A DNA stretch of 64,000 nt, from contig JAZGTN010000046.1 of the NCBI GenBank assembly GCA_037783415.1, forward strand, positions 3,168,501 to 3,232,500, given 5' to 3'. A program made the position numbers and the translations under genes. The notes under the pieces were generated by a model that ran no database searches, was not told where the DNA came from, and was given only the letters and a program-made list of their open reading frames with translations. Source of the DNA: Leptasterias polaris. Taxonomy: Eukaryota; Echinodermata; Asteroidea; Forcipulatida; Asteriidae. This document shows positions 44,187-58,400 of the stretch, one piece after another (the first letter of the stretch is position 1; every line of letters begins with the position of its first letter).

Positions 44187-47100
44187 ATGGCGACGTCTTT
44201 AGCTCATCAGTTGAAGCGTCTTGCGCTCCCACAGGCCCAAGCTGCTGCGGGATATCAAACCAAACAACGAAAGTCGCTGCTCTTTGACCCCAAGGAGGCT
44301 GCAGCATTAGATCGTGACACGTTCTACGCAGTCGGTAAGATAATACTAAACAACTTCAAAGATGCAAACTAGTATTTCTAGGAAAAGAATGTGTGAATGA
44401 ATTAGCAAACATGCAGCTGAGGCTTGATTGCCATATGAACAAGTGTCAAAGCATAGGAGGCCCATAGCAACACCCTTAGCAACAGCCGCAGCCCTAGCTG
44501 CAACCTCTAGTTCGACACAGTCATAATACAATTGTCACCAGGGGCCAATTTAATAGCGCTGCTTAATAGTGGTAAGCAAATTTTTGTGCTAACTATAGCA
44601 GACAAATTTGCTAAAGGTTAAGGGTATTTCACAGGTTTGCAAGAAAGTTAGGCGGCCAGTTTGCGCATTCACCATGGATTTGCTTTGTAACGTCATTCAT
44701 TTTTCATGAATGGAAACTCGCGCAGTAAGCACAAAATTGGGTGGTTACGCAGAGCTATGAAATCGGGCCCAGGGTTAAACATATTTAAACTAAAATCTGT
44801 TTTCGCTCAGAAACGTTTAACAGTGAGTTGACCAATCATCTAGACCAGCTTAATCTTTCTTTTCCAATTGAAGTGTCAATTGAAGAAATTATGGCATGTT
44901 TTGAAGCTGATTTAATTTTAAAAGTGCAACTAATGAACTAGTTTAACCCTAACCATGCCCTACACAACATGATCCAACAGTTTTAAAACTGTGTTGTACC
45001 ATGTTGCACAGGGAATTCTGTGGTTTACTCTCCTCTGTGTGTGAGTGTTGTTGCATAGGGAATTGAACCATAGTGTATAACAGGGTATCTGTGTTGCATA
45101 CTGTTGCATAGGGAATTATGCTGGGTGTTAACTGTGTTGAACCTTGGTGGATAAGGCATTAAATATCAATGTTATGTTGTGTCTTGAAGATTGTGTGGGG
45201 TCACTGGGTCAGTACATAAGTTAACCCCCAAAACAATGCTCATTACATAGCAGAGAAGCACAAAGTAAACTAATTTGAGTCAAAAACACCAGCCAGCATT
45301 CCCATCCTCTGTTCTATATTGTTGAACAGGGCATGATACCCCAAAACCACAGTCCAATTGACTGAATACCCTTCCATTCCTCACACAACGGTATGCACAT
45401 ATGGATCTTGTTGCTTAGGGCAAGCCACTCACATTGAATAGTGTTGTATGGTGTTGGACGGGGCATATAACACCACGTGGTATGGGGAAAGGTTAGGGTT
45501 AAGCTAGTTAAGACTATTTGAAACTAGTTAAAGCTAGTTGGAAAAAAACCAATTAAAACTGGTTAGAACTAGTTAAAACTTAATAAAACTTCTAAAAAGA
45601 GAGTCCTTGTTTGAGACAAGTTTATGAGCCTGCCAGACTTGTTAAGATGTGGGAGGTTACCAGCCAAATACTAAAATGACTGGACTCAACCAAGCAGTCC
45701 AGTGGATGTTTAGAACTATGGAACTATGGAATGGTCAACCTAATCTTTTACTAAAACTTTGAATTCCGAACTTAGGTATAAACGGTTTGCAAGAGCTTGA
45801 AAACATTGATCCTGCTTTTCAAGAGTTTGAGAACACCCTCTTCGATGAAACATCCAAGGCGCTGGAGCGATCCGTGCAGACTAAAGAAGTCAACGACCGC
45901 CTGGATCGTAAGATCGGGAAGTTTCTGCTTCGGCTCTCACCGTATTTCCTGCTGAAGCCGGCTCAGAAAGCGCTGGAGTGGCTCATACATAGGTAAAAAA
46001 CATGTGTGTCTTCTCGTACTGTATCACTGTTTTTGTTATCTCTTTCTGGTTATGAAACCAGTGAACACTGAAAAGGCATGACGTCATGGCCGAGCGGTCT
46101 AGTGCATTGAACTAAAAGACAATGTACAACATTGATATTCAACAAAGACCAGTATCCACACTTGATGTGAACCAACATATTCATGAAATAACAAACCTGT
46201 GAAAGTTTTAGCTGAATCGGTCCTCGGAGTCATAAGAAAACAGTGAAAAACCCCATTGTATGTTTTCACTGTTTTCAAACATCGGATTTTATCACCAGTG
46301 ATAAAGACTAATTGTTTTACTAATTTCCTAAAAACTATAGCATTTCAAGCAAAACTATTTCAAGGGAAGTTTTCCACCATGACCATCTTTATACCTTGTA
46401 AGTTATGTGCAAATCTGTGATTTTTTTTTCTTCTCCCATCTTACCAATGTTGTACACACCCTTTAATTTCTGGTGGTTGTTAAGTCATCTGGGTGTGGGT
46501 TCGAATCCCGGTCCTGATACTTGTGTCCTGGAGCAAGATGCTTTACTACAAGTGCTTCTCTTCACCAAAGGGTATAAGTAGGTACCTGCAAACGAAGAGG
46601 TTCAAAAAGCTTTTGGAGCGCCATGGCAGCCCTTGGCTGTGACTCCCCAGTGAGCTGAGAATGATTACAGAAATGTTATTGGCTTAGTGACAAGAGCACT
46701 AAAGCGCATTGATACGTTTTTGTAAATGCGCTTTATACAAACTAGAAGGGAAACTGTAAAATATTTATGAGTTGAACAAAGAACAAATTTACTAAAGCGG
46801 GACTTGCAACCTCCAGAATAGCGTGCCAGGGCTTTACCAACTGAGCTATCTAGCCCCAATGTTGGTGGTCTCCCTAATTTCAATATCTTTGTCAATATCC
46901 TCCCATGTTGTATGTAAGCTTGGATGTGATCCCTGGCGACACGACAGTTACAAGTTGAATGGTTTCTGACTGACACCCTTGAACATAAATATTTACAAAA
47001 TAGGGAGACCGCTAACATTAGGGCTAGATAGCTCAGTTGATGTATTGCCAACATGTTAATCCGGACGTCGTATGTTCAAGTCCTGCTCTAGTCAATTTTT

Positions 47101-48166
47101 CTGTGTTCAACCCCTAATTGTTTATGTAAAAACAATTCGGTAGGGGAGAGTTTTATCAAGTTTTGTGATTACAAATTAATCACGTCTTTATATTTGTTTT
47201 TGAATGTTTGTTCTTTAGATTCAACATCCATCTGTACAACATTGACGAGCTGCTGAGGTGCGTCATTCCGTATCATGACACCAATATCTTTGTCCGAGTT
47301 GTGCAGCTTTTGGACCTTAGCAACAAGACGAACAAGTGGCATTGGCTGCAGCCTCTTCAGGTCAGTAGATGGGTAGTCAAACATTACGTGAATCACCCAT
47401 TAAAAACCAGACCCAAGTTTGCCTGTGACAAACTCACCCAAGTTTGCCTGTGATAAACTCACCCAAGTTTGCCTGTGACAAACTCGCCAAAGTTTGCTTT
47501 TGACAAACTCACCCAAGTTTGCCTGTGACAAACTCACCCAAGTTTGCCTGTGACAAACGCACCCAAGTTTGCCTGTGACAAACTCACCCAAGTTTGCCAG
47601 TGGCAAACTCACCAAAGTTTGCCTGTGACAAACTCGCCAAAGTTTGCCTGCGTCAAACTCACCCAAACTTGCCTGTGACAAACTCACCCACGTTTGCCTG
47701 TGACAAACTCACCCAAGTTTGCTTTTGACAAACTCACCCAAGTTTGCCTGTGACAAACTCTCCCAAGTTTGCCTGTGTCAAAGGACAAACTCACCCAAGT
47801 TTGCCTGTGACAAAGTTTGCCTGTGTCAAAGGACAAACGCACCCAAGTTTGCTTGTGACAAACTGGGGCCGGTACTCGCTTGAAGTATGCTTGACATAAG
47901 CGCGGAATTCCCTGCTTCTGTAAGCGCCGATTCTTTGCTTACGGTAAGCAGAGCCATGAAACCAGGCCCTGGTTGCCCCTAATCAAAAAATTATGAGCAA
48001 AAAATATTTGACAGCAGAAAGGTTGATTGCTTGAATTCCTCTTATATTTATTCCTCACTTTTAGACGCCAGGTGTCCCTCTCGCTAAGTCGATACTTATC
48101 ACCCAGTGCTACAAGGACCCTGGCTTTCTGCAGTTTGTCTGTAACCTGGTCCCATCAGCAATCAAG
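44187..48166 (+). CDS. HEATR1 exons 1-4: conserved N-terminus
   Basis: Residues 1-203 begin 'MATSLAHQLKRLALPQ' and continue to 'FLQFVCNL'-like sequence (exon 4: 'ILITQCYKDPGFLQFVCNL'). This is the best-conserved part of the family and corresponds to the U3 snoRNP10/UTP10 N-terminal domain. Exon 3's donor (gtcagt at 47361) is followed within about 50 bases by a 25-base minisatellite. Confidence 0.9.
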
Positions 48167-49430
48167 GTAAAGTGTTTACTAGTGATAGTTAAGAACACTA
48201 TGAGTGTTAAAATTGGCAGACACTGGTGCGGTAACTTCCATTATTAGTGATTTTGGGTTGAACAAAGAAATATTGACTAGAGCGGGATTTGAACCAAGGA
48301 CCTTCAGATTAACGTGTCGGCGCTCTACCAACTGAGCTATCTAGCCCTCCCTTTTGGCTTATTCCATTATTAGTATCAAGTAATAAACCACAAGGGAAAC
48401 TGACTGGATAATTTTAAATAATTTTGGGTTAAGCCAAAACAAATTTGAAAGTTGCAACCCCTTAAGGTGATGTCTCTGCCGCTGCTTCCCAGGTTGTACC
48501 GTAAACTTTTGTGCGATCCCTGGCTCTATGGCAGTTACAGGTTGAATGGCTTCTGACTGGCACCCATGAATAAAGATATTGACAAAATAGGGAGACCACC
48601 AACTTTAGGGCTAGATAGCTCAGTTGGTAGAGTGCCAACACAATAATCCGGAGGTCGCAGGTTCAAATCCTGCTCTAGCCAATTTTTCTTTGTTCAACCC
48701 AACAGTATTGTTATCATTATTATAAAACCATCTGCTCAAAATTACTCTCAACTTTAATCTTAACAAAAATTAATTAGATTCTTTATCGTTGATGCAACAA
48801 ATTATTATATTCTATTAAATTGTTGCGGTACCTGCTGCTAACACATGGGATGTGAACTGCCTCTAGCCACCGGGCTAGCTCCGTGATCTAGCAAAGACAT
48901 CTGCTCTAGAAATGCAAAGGTCGTAGGTTCAAATCCCACTCGAGTGATTTGCCTGTGGATTTTTTCACAAAATTCCGGAAAATACTGAGTATACAGTGCT
49001 TAATACATTGAAATTGCATTGGCTCCCAGTTAAGTTTCGTACAATTTATAAAATTCTTTTGTTAACTTTCAAAGCTCAAACATGTCAATCTCCTGCTTAT
49101 TTATCTGAACTTGTTCACCATTATTCCCCTACTCGGACTTTACGTTCATCTCAACAGTCATTGCTTACCACAACTACAAGAGCTTCTTCCATTTTTTTAT
49201 GGTAAAAAAAAAATCATTTTTTTACGCTGCTCCATTTCTTTGGAATAGTCTTCCTGTGCATATTCGCCAGGCTAGTTCTTTACACTGTTTTAAGTCTCTG
49301 TTAAAAACTCATTTGTTTGAAGCTGCTTATTTGTAATCTGCTTACTTGTAATGTATCTTTCACTCTTTGTGTATTTTATTGTTCTCTTTATGCGCTTAGA
49401 GGCTTTTGCATTAGGCTCTTTATAAATGTC

Positions 49431-49469
<39 letters not shown>

Positions 49470-52400
49470 ACCACATCGATGTAAGGGTAAAAACAAATTA
49501 TATTCTTTATCCCTGATGCACAAAATTAACATCTATGAAACTTTAATCTGGTTATTACCTACTCCACATTTTCTCAACAGGCTCACAAACAAACCTCCGC
49601 TCATTCAAGCGATCGTGGTGATGCTTATTCAACAGACAGCGAAGCGCCCTCAAAGTCAGCAGATGCCCTCCTGCGAGTCGTCACCTGTTTCTACTGCTCG
49701 GCCGTTGTCGGGACGATCGAGGTTGCCAAACCGATTACGGAGAAGCTACTGTCCGACATTCTTCCGTTTGTTTTGAAGGGCCTGAAATCAAAGTAAGTTT
49801 CAAACCGCAGTGGTGACCGCATTCACAGAGGGGCCGTGCGTGTTTGCGGTCCTTTGTGGTGATGTACAGTGGCTGGCGGGTGGCACATCAGCATTAAGTA
49901 CGGTACAAGCAAGCCGCAGCGGTCACCAGCGAAAGTCATAATCGAAACGAGCATGTTGGGCGCAAGTTTCACGACTCCTCAGCTCGAAAGATGAGCTGGG
50001 ATTTTCAACAACATTTCGTTAAAACCATCACATCACACAGGCCATGTTTTGCTTGGGTTTTTTTCGGTTCAGAACATTAGTGGCTTTTTTCATCTAGAAA
50101 TATTTTACAAACGATTTTTCTTTAGAAATGTGCACGCTGGTTTTTGTTCGGCATATAAGCCGCCCGGATGTATAAGCTGCAGAAGGTTTTTTGGGGGGCA
50201 AAATCAACATATAAGCCAGCTGCGGCTTATATGCCAAAGATTACGGTACATGTAATTACCACACAACGCCATATCTTCACTGTTTCGCAAAGAGACAATT
50301 TAGCCCTGGCAACCAAACTGTCATGTTTTGAAAAAAACAAAAAAAATTCAGTTAAAGAGGGTTTCCAAGGTCAAACTTAGTTTTAAGATCAACTCAATTT
50401 CCTTAGGAATAGGAGACAAAATTTCCTCTTGTTACATTTCGCTTTTAACCCTGTCTGTGAACTGTTTTTCACTGGTGCCCAGATTCGTTGATTACCAAGC
50501 CGCCAGCTACATGATCACCTGCCAGCTGGCAATCAAGATCAAGATGAAGTTTGACCTGGTTGACCCCATCATCAGATGCATATGCAAGGTAAAGCTGCTC
50601 CAGGAGGAGATCTGTCAACTGTTTCTGATTCAAATAGAAATGTCCCAATTTTGAAGTCTACAATATTCTCCACCCCCCAAAAAAATAAAAAACAACATTT
50701 CGTTTTCTGAAAACAGGGAAATGTAACAATAGAGGTCTCTCTTTCATGGACAGGTCCAGAGCCTTATATTGAGAGTGTTGCAATTAGAAGCCATTTTGTG
50801 TCAAACAAACGCACTAGCGAATACAGGGTGCCAGACTAGTCTGCCCAATGGGTTGTGCTTCATTTGGACCGAAAATGGCGTCCAGCAACCACGTGACCCC
50901 CACTAAATGGTCCCTCTATGTCGTAACTCTCTCAAGACACAGCTCTGGACAGTCCACAGCTCTGGACAGTCCACAGCTCTGGACAGTCCACAGCTCTGGA
51001 CAGTCCACAGCTCTGGACAGTCTACAGCTCTGGACAGTCCACAGCTCTGGACAGCTGGTGAAAATTTAACAAAAGGCTGCACATCAGGTCGCCTTTTTGT
51101 TATACATGCGAAAAGGTTGACTTAAGTATGAAACTGTTTGTGTTGTTTCTAAGCACATTAGTTCAAGACTTCAAATGTTTCTTTCTCTCTATTGCAGAAT
51201 TTAAGTCGCCCCCTTGCCGTGGAGGGACTTTCTTGTGTAGCGATCCTGTGCCACACGCAACCAGTTTCGGAATTTCCTGAAATGTAAGTTTGTTTTTCTT
51301 TTTAGATTTCTGTTTAGATTGTGTGTCTTAGTAATGGGCACCGTTATGAAGGAATTTGTGAAATTGTATTGGAAAATTTCAAGGGGCACCAAGGCGATAG
51401 CCAGGGGGCAACGGAAGGGATTGCCTCTGAGAAGTATCCATGGCCTATGTATGAGGAAAATTAATATTTTGCTCTGGAAGGTCTCTATGGGCACCAAGGC
51501 AATAGCCAGGGGCATTATCTCTAAATTACAAAGTGAGGCCGTACAATTTTCAAGACAGGTACTGGACCCAATTTCATAGAGCTGCTTAAGCAGAAAATAT
51601 TGCTAAACATTGTTCTGCTAAGCAGAAAGGAACAGAATACCAGTCATAAAGTGTACACAGTGACATAGTATTTTGGCTGGTATACTCATTCTGGTAAGCA
51701 TACTTATTTTGTGCTGAGCTTGGGTGTTATGTCTGCTGCCACCATGTGTCTCAAAGTGTCCAATTGTTGTTTTCTTAAGGAAATTGGTGAAGCTGTGAGC
51801 AATTAGTTATTAACAGTGAGTGCAATCAATAAGGTCATGACCTTTAACATTTTACCTTTGTGCTTTTCCTACAGTGCCTTCCAGAAGTTGTGCACCTTCA
51901 GCAGTACCATCAGTGCAATGGAGGTGCTGTCACAGGCACCGAATGCAACCCCTCTGCTAAGGCTGTTCCTCACACGGCTCATCCATGCAGCGGTGCACAG
52001 TGTAGTGGTCGGGGACCAGACCGAAGGCCGGGAGGGGGAAGGAGGGATATACTGGGCTGTTTTAGAGGGATTTCTACAGAGGGTCAAACTTGATGTGGCG
52101 CTGACCAATGAAGTCGCAAAGTAAGAAGGAATTGTTTTAAAGAGTGTTTGTAATTAGTGAGTAGTTATTTAAAAACCTGACTCTTGAAAAACAACCGGTG
52201 AAATGTACGCGGTCCGCCACTTTGGCTAGTCAACATTTTGTTTGACAAAATAGCAGTCCGTTTTCTGTCATGAAATTACACAAAAACCACAACACATAAA
52301 CCCAGTCAGCCCTATATAAGCCACACACAGCAGAGTCCAGTATTCTCTTGAAGACGGTCAGAGTATACGGATTGAAACGCCGAGCAGACAACCAGCTGTG

Positions 52401-55400
52401 CTCAGAGCAAACACAGTACACAAAAGAGATTTCTTACATGGGCCAAATTTCATAGAGCTGCTTGAGCAGAAAATATTGCTTAACAATTGTCTGCTGAGCA
52501 GAAATCAGCAGGATACCAGTCACAAGTTGTACATGTGACATGGTAGTTTGGCCGGTAACCTTATTCTGGTTAGCAAAATTTTGTTGTGCTTAGCTACTTT
52601 TGTGCTTAAGCAGCTCTTTAAAATTTGGCCCTGGTGTCACTGCAAATCTTAATTAATTATTGAATTATTTAATTATTAGCTTTATTGTCAGGATTTCTTT
52701 TAGGCGCCTTGAGCTCTTGTAATGAATATGTGTACGTTATTTTTATTAATATTATTATTATGAACAGAATGCTTCTGCAGGAGTACGTCGGGGTCAGGAA
52801 AGAGCTTTGGAAGAAGACGGCATTGGTACAAAGCTTGAAGCTCAAAGCATCACCGATTGTGTCTGCGCTAGAGAGGAGGTGAGACTGCCTGACTTATCTT
52901 TTGAGTATGATAAATTTGGGGGAAACAAAAATTTGTTGCATGACTTTAGACTGGCGCCCCCGAGCAAAGATGGATTGATTGCAAAATAACACCATCAGAT
53001 AAATTCATTTGCATTGTACACACATGTACATGGTATAGTTCTGTGCATAATTGTGCCACCCTTACAACTCTTTCAGTTAAATGTTTTCAAATCAGTCAAC
53101 TCGCTGGGAAATGTTACAAAGTGGTAAAGGGTCGATAGTTGTACTGCGCACTGTGCAATTGGTATGCTATCATGTGGTGAGTATATCTTCACAGTGCACA
53201 TGTATACGCAGTTAGTTCTGTACACAGTTTTGTCACCATACACAACCCGTGCAGTTGACTTGTTTCAAATGTTTGGGTAACTCGCTGGAAAATGTTTCAA
53301 ATAGTTAGAGGGTCGATAGTTGTACTGCGCACTGTGCAATTGGTATGCTATCATGTGGTGAGTATATCTACACAGTACACATGTATACGCAGTTAGTTCT
53401 GTACACAGTTGTGTCACCATACAGGTGAATGATTTCAAATGGTTGGGTAACTCGCTTGAAAATGTTTCTAAGGGTAGCAAAGTTCAACTGTGAAGTGTGC
53501 ATTCGCACAGGCACAAGAGTGGGATTTGAACCTGGGACTTTCGGATTAACTTGCCGGCACTCTACCAACTGAGCTATCTAGCCCTGAGATATCTAGCCCT
53601 GAGATATCTAGCCCTAATTTTCTATTTTATCTTGATGTACGCATTGTCTCAATTTAGTCTTTGGCTGCAAGTGCAGTGTTTTTAATAAACCAGAATGATA
53701 ATAATAATGTCAATTTCCCGTGTTGATTCTCACCTAATGTTATTATTTTTGTTAAATGTTTTTCCCAGGTATCCAGAAGCAATGGATCTTGCTATTGGGT
53801 CGTTCATGTCGCAGGAAATCAACACAAAGGAGCAGAAGCTTATACAAGAACTCATCTCCATGTCTGCCTCAGCTTCCAAACATAAGGTAGCCTTGAAGTT
53901 TTACATGGGGGGTCCTTTGTGCGGGTCCTCTTGTGAGGTTGTCCCCATTGGGCGTGGAGGTCAACCAGCGAGACGAGGTTGGCCTTTCAACAGTGGTACT
54001 GCACAGACATGACCAGAGCTGCCAACTCTCCCTGATTCTGCAGGAAGTTCCCTGAAAATAAACCAATATTTCCATGTTCTGATGAACAAATTTGAAAAAA
54101 TCTCTCTGATTATGGAAACTTTTCCCTTATTATGTTGAATGTAATTCTAAATATCTCCCAGATTGTTGTATGAAATCTTGCAAGATGCAAATGTTGGCAG
54201 CTTCACATTATGCACAACACATGGTGAACACTTGGATTTCGGGCCTAATAATAATAATAACTAGTTCTTATATAGCGCATTTTACAATAACGTATCAATG
54301 TGCTTTACATTAGTGCCCTGGTCATTGGGCCAATAACATTCCTTTAATCTTTCTCAGCTCCCTGGTATACAGCCCCGAGCTGCCATGGCGCTCCGAAGGC
54401 TTTTTCAAACACAATATCAACCTCTACCCTTGCAGGTACCCATTTATACCCCTGGGTGAAGAGAAGCAATTATACTTATAGCAAATTGTCTTGCTCAAGG
54501 GCACAAGCATCATGACCGGGACTCGAACCCACACCCCGATGACTAAACCACCAGAACTTGAGTCCAATGCTCTAAACGACTCAGCCAACTGAACACTATG
54601 CAACTGGTTTCTCTTCACAGGTGATTGGCCACTCAGTAAAACTAGACAATGTTTCTTGTTGTTTTTGTTTCTCACAGGTCATCTCAGGAACGTCCACCAC
54701 CCTGATCCTAAGCCTGAACCACGCCAACCCTGACGTCCGGGTGCTCGGCATTCAGCATCTCAAAGAGCGAGTGGAAGCGGGTGACGTCTTGGAGGAGTTC
54801 TGCATTGAGTCACTGATGCAGCGTCTGTACGACGACAAAATGGGAGTTGTCAACGAGACACTTGGAATCGGCGAGGTAAGAATGTTTGCCCCTTTTTTTC
54901 AAATATGTCTACCTTTTGAAGGTCTAGTGGTAGTTCTTCTAAATGCACTACACAACACACTGTTTAACGCCCTATCTGAAAGACAATGCAGTTATGGTTA
55001 AGTGTGTTGCTTAAAGGGTGTGTACAACATTGGTATTTGCCAAAGACCTGTACCCACACTTGATGTGACCCAACATACATGAAATAACAAACCTGTGAAA
55101 GTTTAAGCTCAATCGGTCTTCGGAGTCATGAGAAAACAGTGAAAAACCCCATTATATGTTTTAACTTTTTTTCAAACATCGGATTTTATCCTGCAGGATA
55201 AAGACTGTTGTTTTACTCATTTCCTAAAAACTATGAAATTTTGACAATAAATTAATATTTTGTTTAAATGTATTTCCAGCCGCTATGCAAGCTTCTTCCA
55301 CAGGAGAAACTATTCGATCGTCTTAAGGAGATTCTTCTCAAGAGAAAGATGAAATCGGACAGAGGGTAAACATTTAAATTTTTGTTTTGTTTGGGATAAC

Positions 55401-58400
55401 TTTGCGGAAAACTCGGAGCACTCTTAACATTAACTGAAATGTGGGTTGGTTTCGCCCAACAATGCACTCAGATTGACAGGCTTACTAAGGGCAAGGGCAC
55501 CAAGGCGTTTTCTCCTTGGTGAAGGGGCACCAAGGTAGTGACCTAGGGCAACGGAAAGAATTGCCTCTGTTGCCTCCTTGAAATTTCAGGCCCGTGTATG
55601 AGGGAAGTTAATATTTTGCGCTGGAACGTCACAAGGGGCACCAAGGCAGTGGCTAGAGGCATGGACGCAATTGCCTCCATTGCCACTGCCAGGCCTAGAA
55701 ACCCATGCTACATGTGAAATTATGGCATTGGCGTTAGAAAAGGGGTAATGGGAGGCACATGGCCCCCCCCCCAAACAAAATTAATTTATTTGCCCTTCTA
55801 GGTGCCCCCCACCCCCGCATGCATTTGCAATCTGTAAAAATACCTGGTTTTTTCTGTATATTTTATATGAAGAAACCCTGCTCTTTGATCTTGTTCTCTA
55901 ACACTGATGTATACTGTTCCCAGAAGCTCCTTAAAGTGTATAACTCCAGGGGTTACCAAAAGGTGGAAATGCAATAGTTTCAACAAATCTCCTAATATTT
56001 TGGTCCTAGTTTCAGATCTTTTTGCCATTAATGATCCTCGCCCTGTTAACCTGCACACAAGATGGCCAACGTTTTTCGTTGTGTTAGAACGTAACCCTGA
56101 CATATAACTGTATTTGTTGTTATTCCACATTTCATTCCTATTGATAAAAGCTGTTCAGAGCAGAAGTTGGCCATCGTTTTTGTTGTGCGCAAAACTAGAA
56201 AGTAACCCTGGCAAATAACTGTATTTGTTGTTCTTCCACATTTCATTCCTATTGATAAAAGCTGTTCAGAGCAGAAGTTAGCCATCGTTTTTGTTGTGCG
56301 CAAAACTAGAAAGTAACCCTGGCAAATAACTGTATTTGTTGTTATTCCACATTTCATTCCTATTGATAAAAGCTATTCAGAGCAGAAGTTGGCCATCGTT
56401 TTTGTTGTGCGCAAAACTAGAAAGTAACCCTGGCAAATAACTGTATTTGTTGTTATTCCACATTTCATTCCTATTGATAAAAGCTGTTCAGAGCAGAAGT
56501 TGGCCATCGTTTTTGTTGTGCGCAAGACTAGAAAGTAACCCTGGCCCTGTATTTTGCTCCTCTTTCATATTTCACCCACCAAGGATAAAAGCTATACAGC
56601 TGTCCCTAAAACTGATGACCAACGGAGATGTGTGGGGTGAACATCGCAATCTTCTTATACCCCTCATTGTGCCGTACATGTTCTCTCGTGGGGACAAGAT
56701 GGCTGACGTGGACAACGAAATCATGGACATTATTAAGGAGTCTACGCTGGCAAAACATTATCCTTTCTTCAGGAACATCGACAAAGGTAATATTCATCTC
56801 TTGTATTATTTGGAATAGAGGGATTTTGTATTACATTATTTTTGTTTTACCCTTACACCAATGTGTGTCAAAGGTAGGGTCATAAATTTGTAAATACTCC
56901 AAAAATTTATGACCATAAAAACTTACTTCGTGAGAAGCACTGCAGCTGTTGGTAGTATAAACTATTTTGAGGAAGGATTCTCTTCGAAGAAGTGTGGTTT
57001 TGATAATTTTTCACCACAAAACATTTGAATCTGAGAAGCGATGCATGCATGAATTGTTTCTCAGATTATTGAGGATTGGTGAATTCGCGAATGCTGCGGC
57101 CAGAGATGTGGTTGGTACCTGCTGTCACCTCGCTGTATGTGGATGGATTCCACGGCCAGAGATGTGGTTGGTATCTGCTGTCACCTCGCTGTATGTCGAT
57201 GGATTCCACCTTCTTGTGAAAATAGTATTTCCTCTTCTCTCAATGTTACTTCATAACTGTGACCCACTCTATCGAATTGAGGAATGTCTCGGAAATTTTC
57301 AAAATTGAGTTATGCATACCATGTTCGCAAGTAACTCACTGGCTTTCCAGCAGTACCATTATTATTTCCGTAGCTTATTCCAGTCCGAAGTTCTCGGCAA
57401 TGAAGAAAGTCTACAAGACAAGGCCACTTCCATTTTTTTACGACATGTTTATTTAGATAATCGGTTTTAACAACAGCTAGCTGTTGTAGCTATGCATACA
57501 AACATGCTCAAGAAAACATACTTTTTGTGGAGTCAATTTAAGGTAAGACCACGACAAGAAAGATAAAGTTTTGTTTAACCTAATACCACCAAAATCGCGG
57601 AATCGTTTTTTTGCGTTTTTTCATGATTTTCGACTGTCAACAACTTTTGTAAGGTAAATTACACGTAAACGTGATTTCCGAGACATTCCTCATTTCGAGA
57701 GCAGGTCACATTTTTCAAGAATTGCCTGATTATAGCAGGTAGGGTGTCATGGCCGAGTGGTTTAGATCATCGGATTCAAGTTCTGGTGGTTTAGTCATTG
57801 GAGTGTGGGTTCCAGTCCCAGTCATGACGCTTGTGTCCTTGAGCAAGACAATCCGCTACAATTGCTTCTCTTCACCCAGGGGTATAAATGGGTACCTGCG
57901 AGGGTAGTGGTTGATATTGTGTTTGAAAAAGCCTTCTGAGCGCCACGGCAGCCCGGGGCTATATACCAGGGAGCTGAGAAAGATTAAAGGAATGTTATTG
58001 GCCCAATGACCAGGGCACTAATGTAAATCGCATTGAGACGTTATTGTAAAATGCGCTATATAAGAACTAGTTATTATTATTATTATTAGCATTACGCCAT
58101 CCTTGCTCTATCAAAGTTTTACACCTAATTTTTTTTTCAGCATATAAGCAAAATGAAGAGAGAACCTCAGACGACGACAGTCCCTCAAAACTACCTGGAG
58201 CTCTGATTGATATGATGGCTACCAACTTGGCCGGTATGGGACGCGAAGAGCGACAGAAATTGGTAGGAAAATTGAACGCTTGTAATGGTTTAGTAAGTAA
58301 AGTTGGGAAGGTAGTGCATTTTGCTCTACCAGCCAGGCTCCTAGTGGATGAAACCTATGCCTACATCCTTAAGGACTGTGTAAGGGGGTAACCCTGTTTT

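Noticed and set aside
47400..47870. Possible CRISPR-like array of direct repeats
   Set aside because: Units are contiguous with no unique spacers and lie in an animal intron; it is a minisatellite. The same applies to 50939-51055 and 63470-63800.
48608..48685. Possible tRNA gene ('gggctagatagctcagttgg' ... 'ggttcaaatcctgctctagc')
   Set aside because: It has box A- and B-like sequence but sits at the end of a repeated composite element with decayed sister copies, so a SINE or element end is more likely than a functional tRNA. Folding was not computed.
56046..56357. Minus-strand frame with an internally repeated peptide
   Set aside because: It is produced by the 111-base repeat, whose period is a multiple of three; antisense to HEATR1 with no other support.
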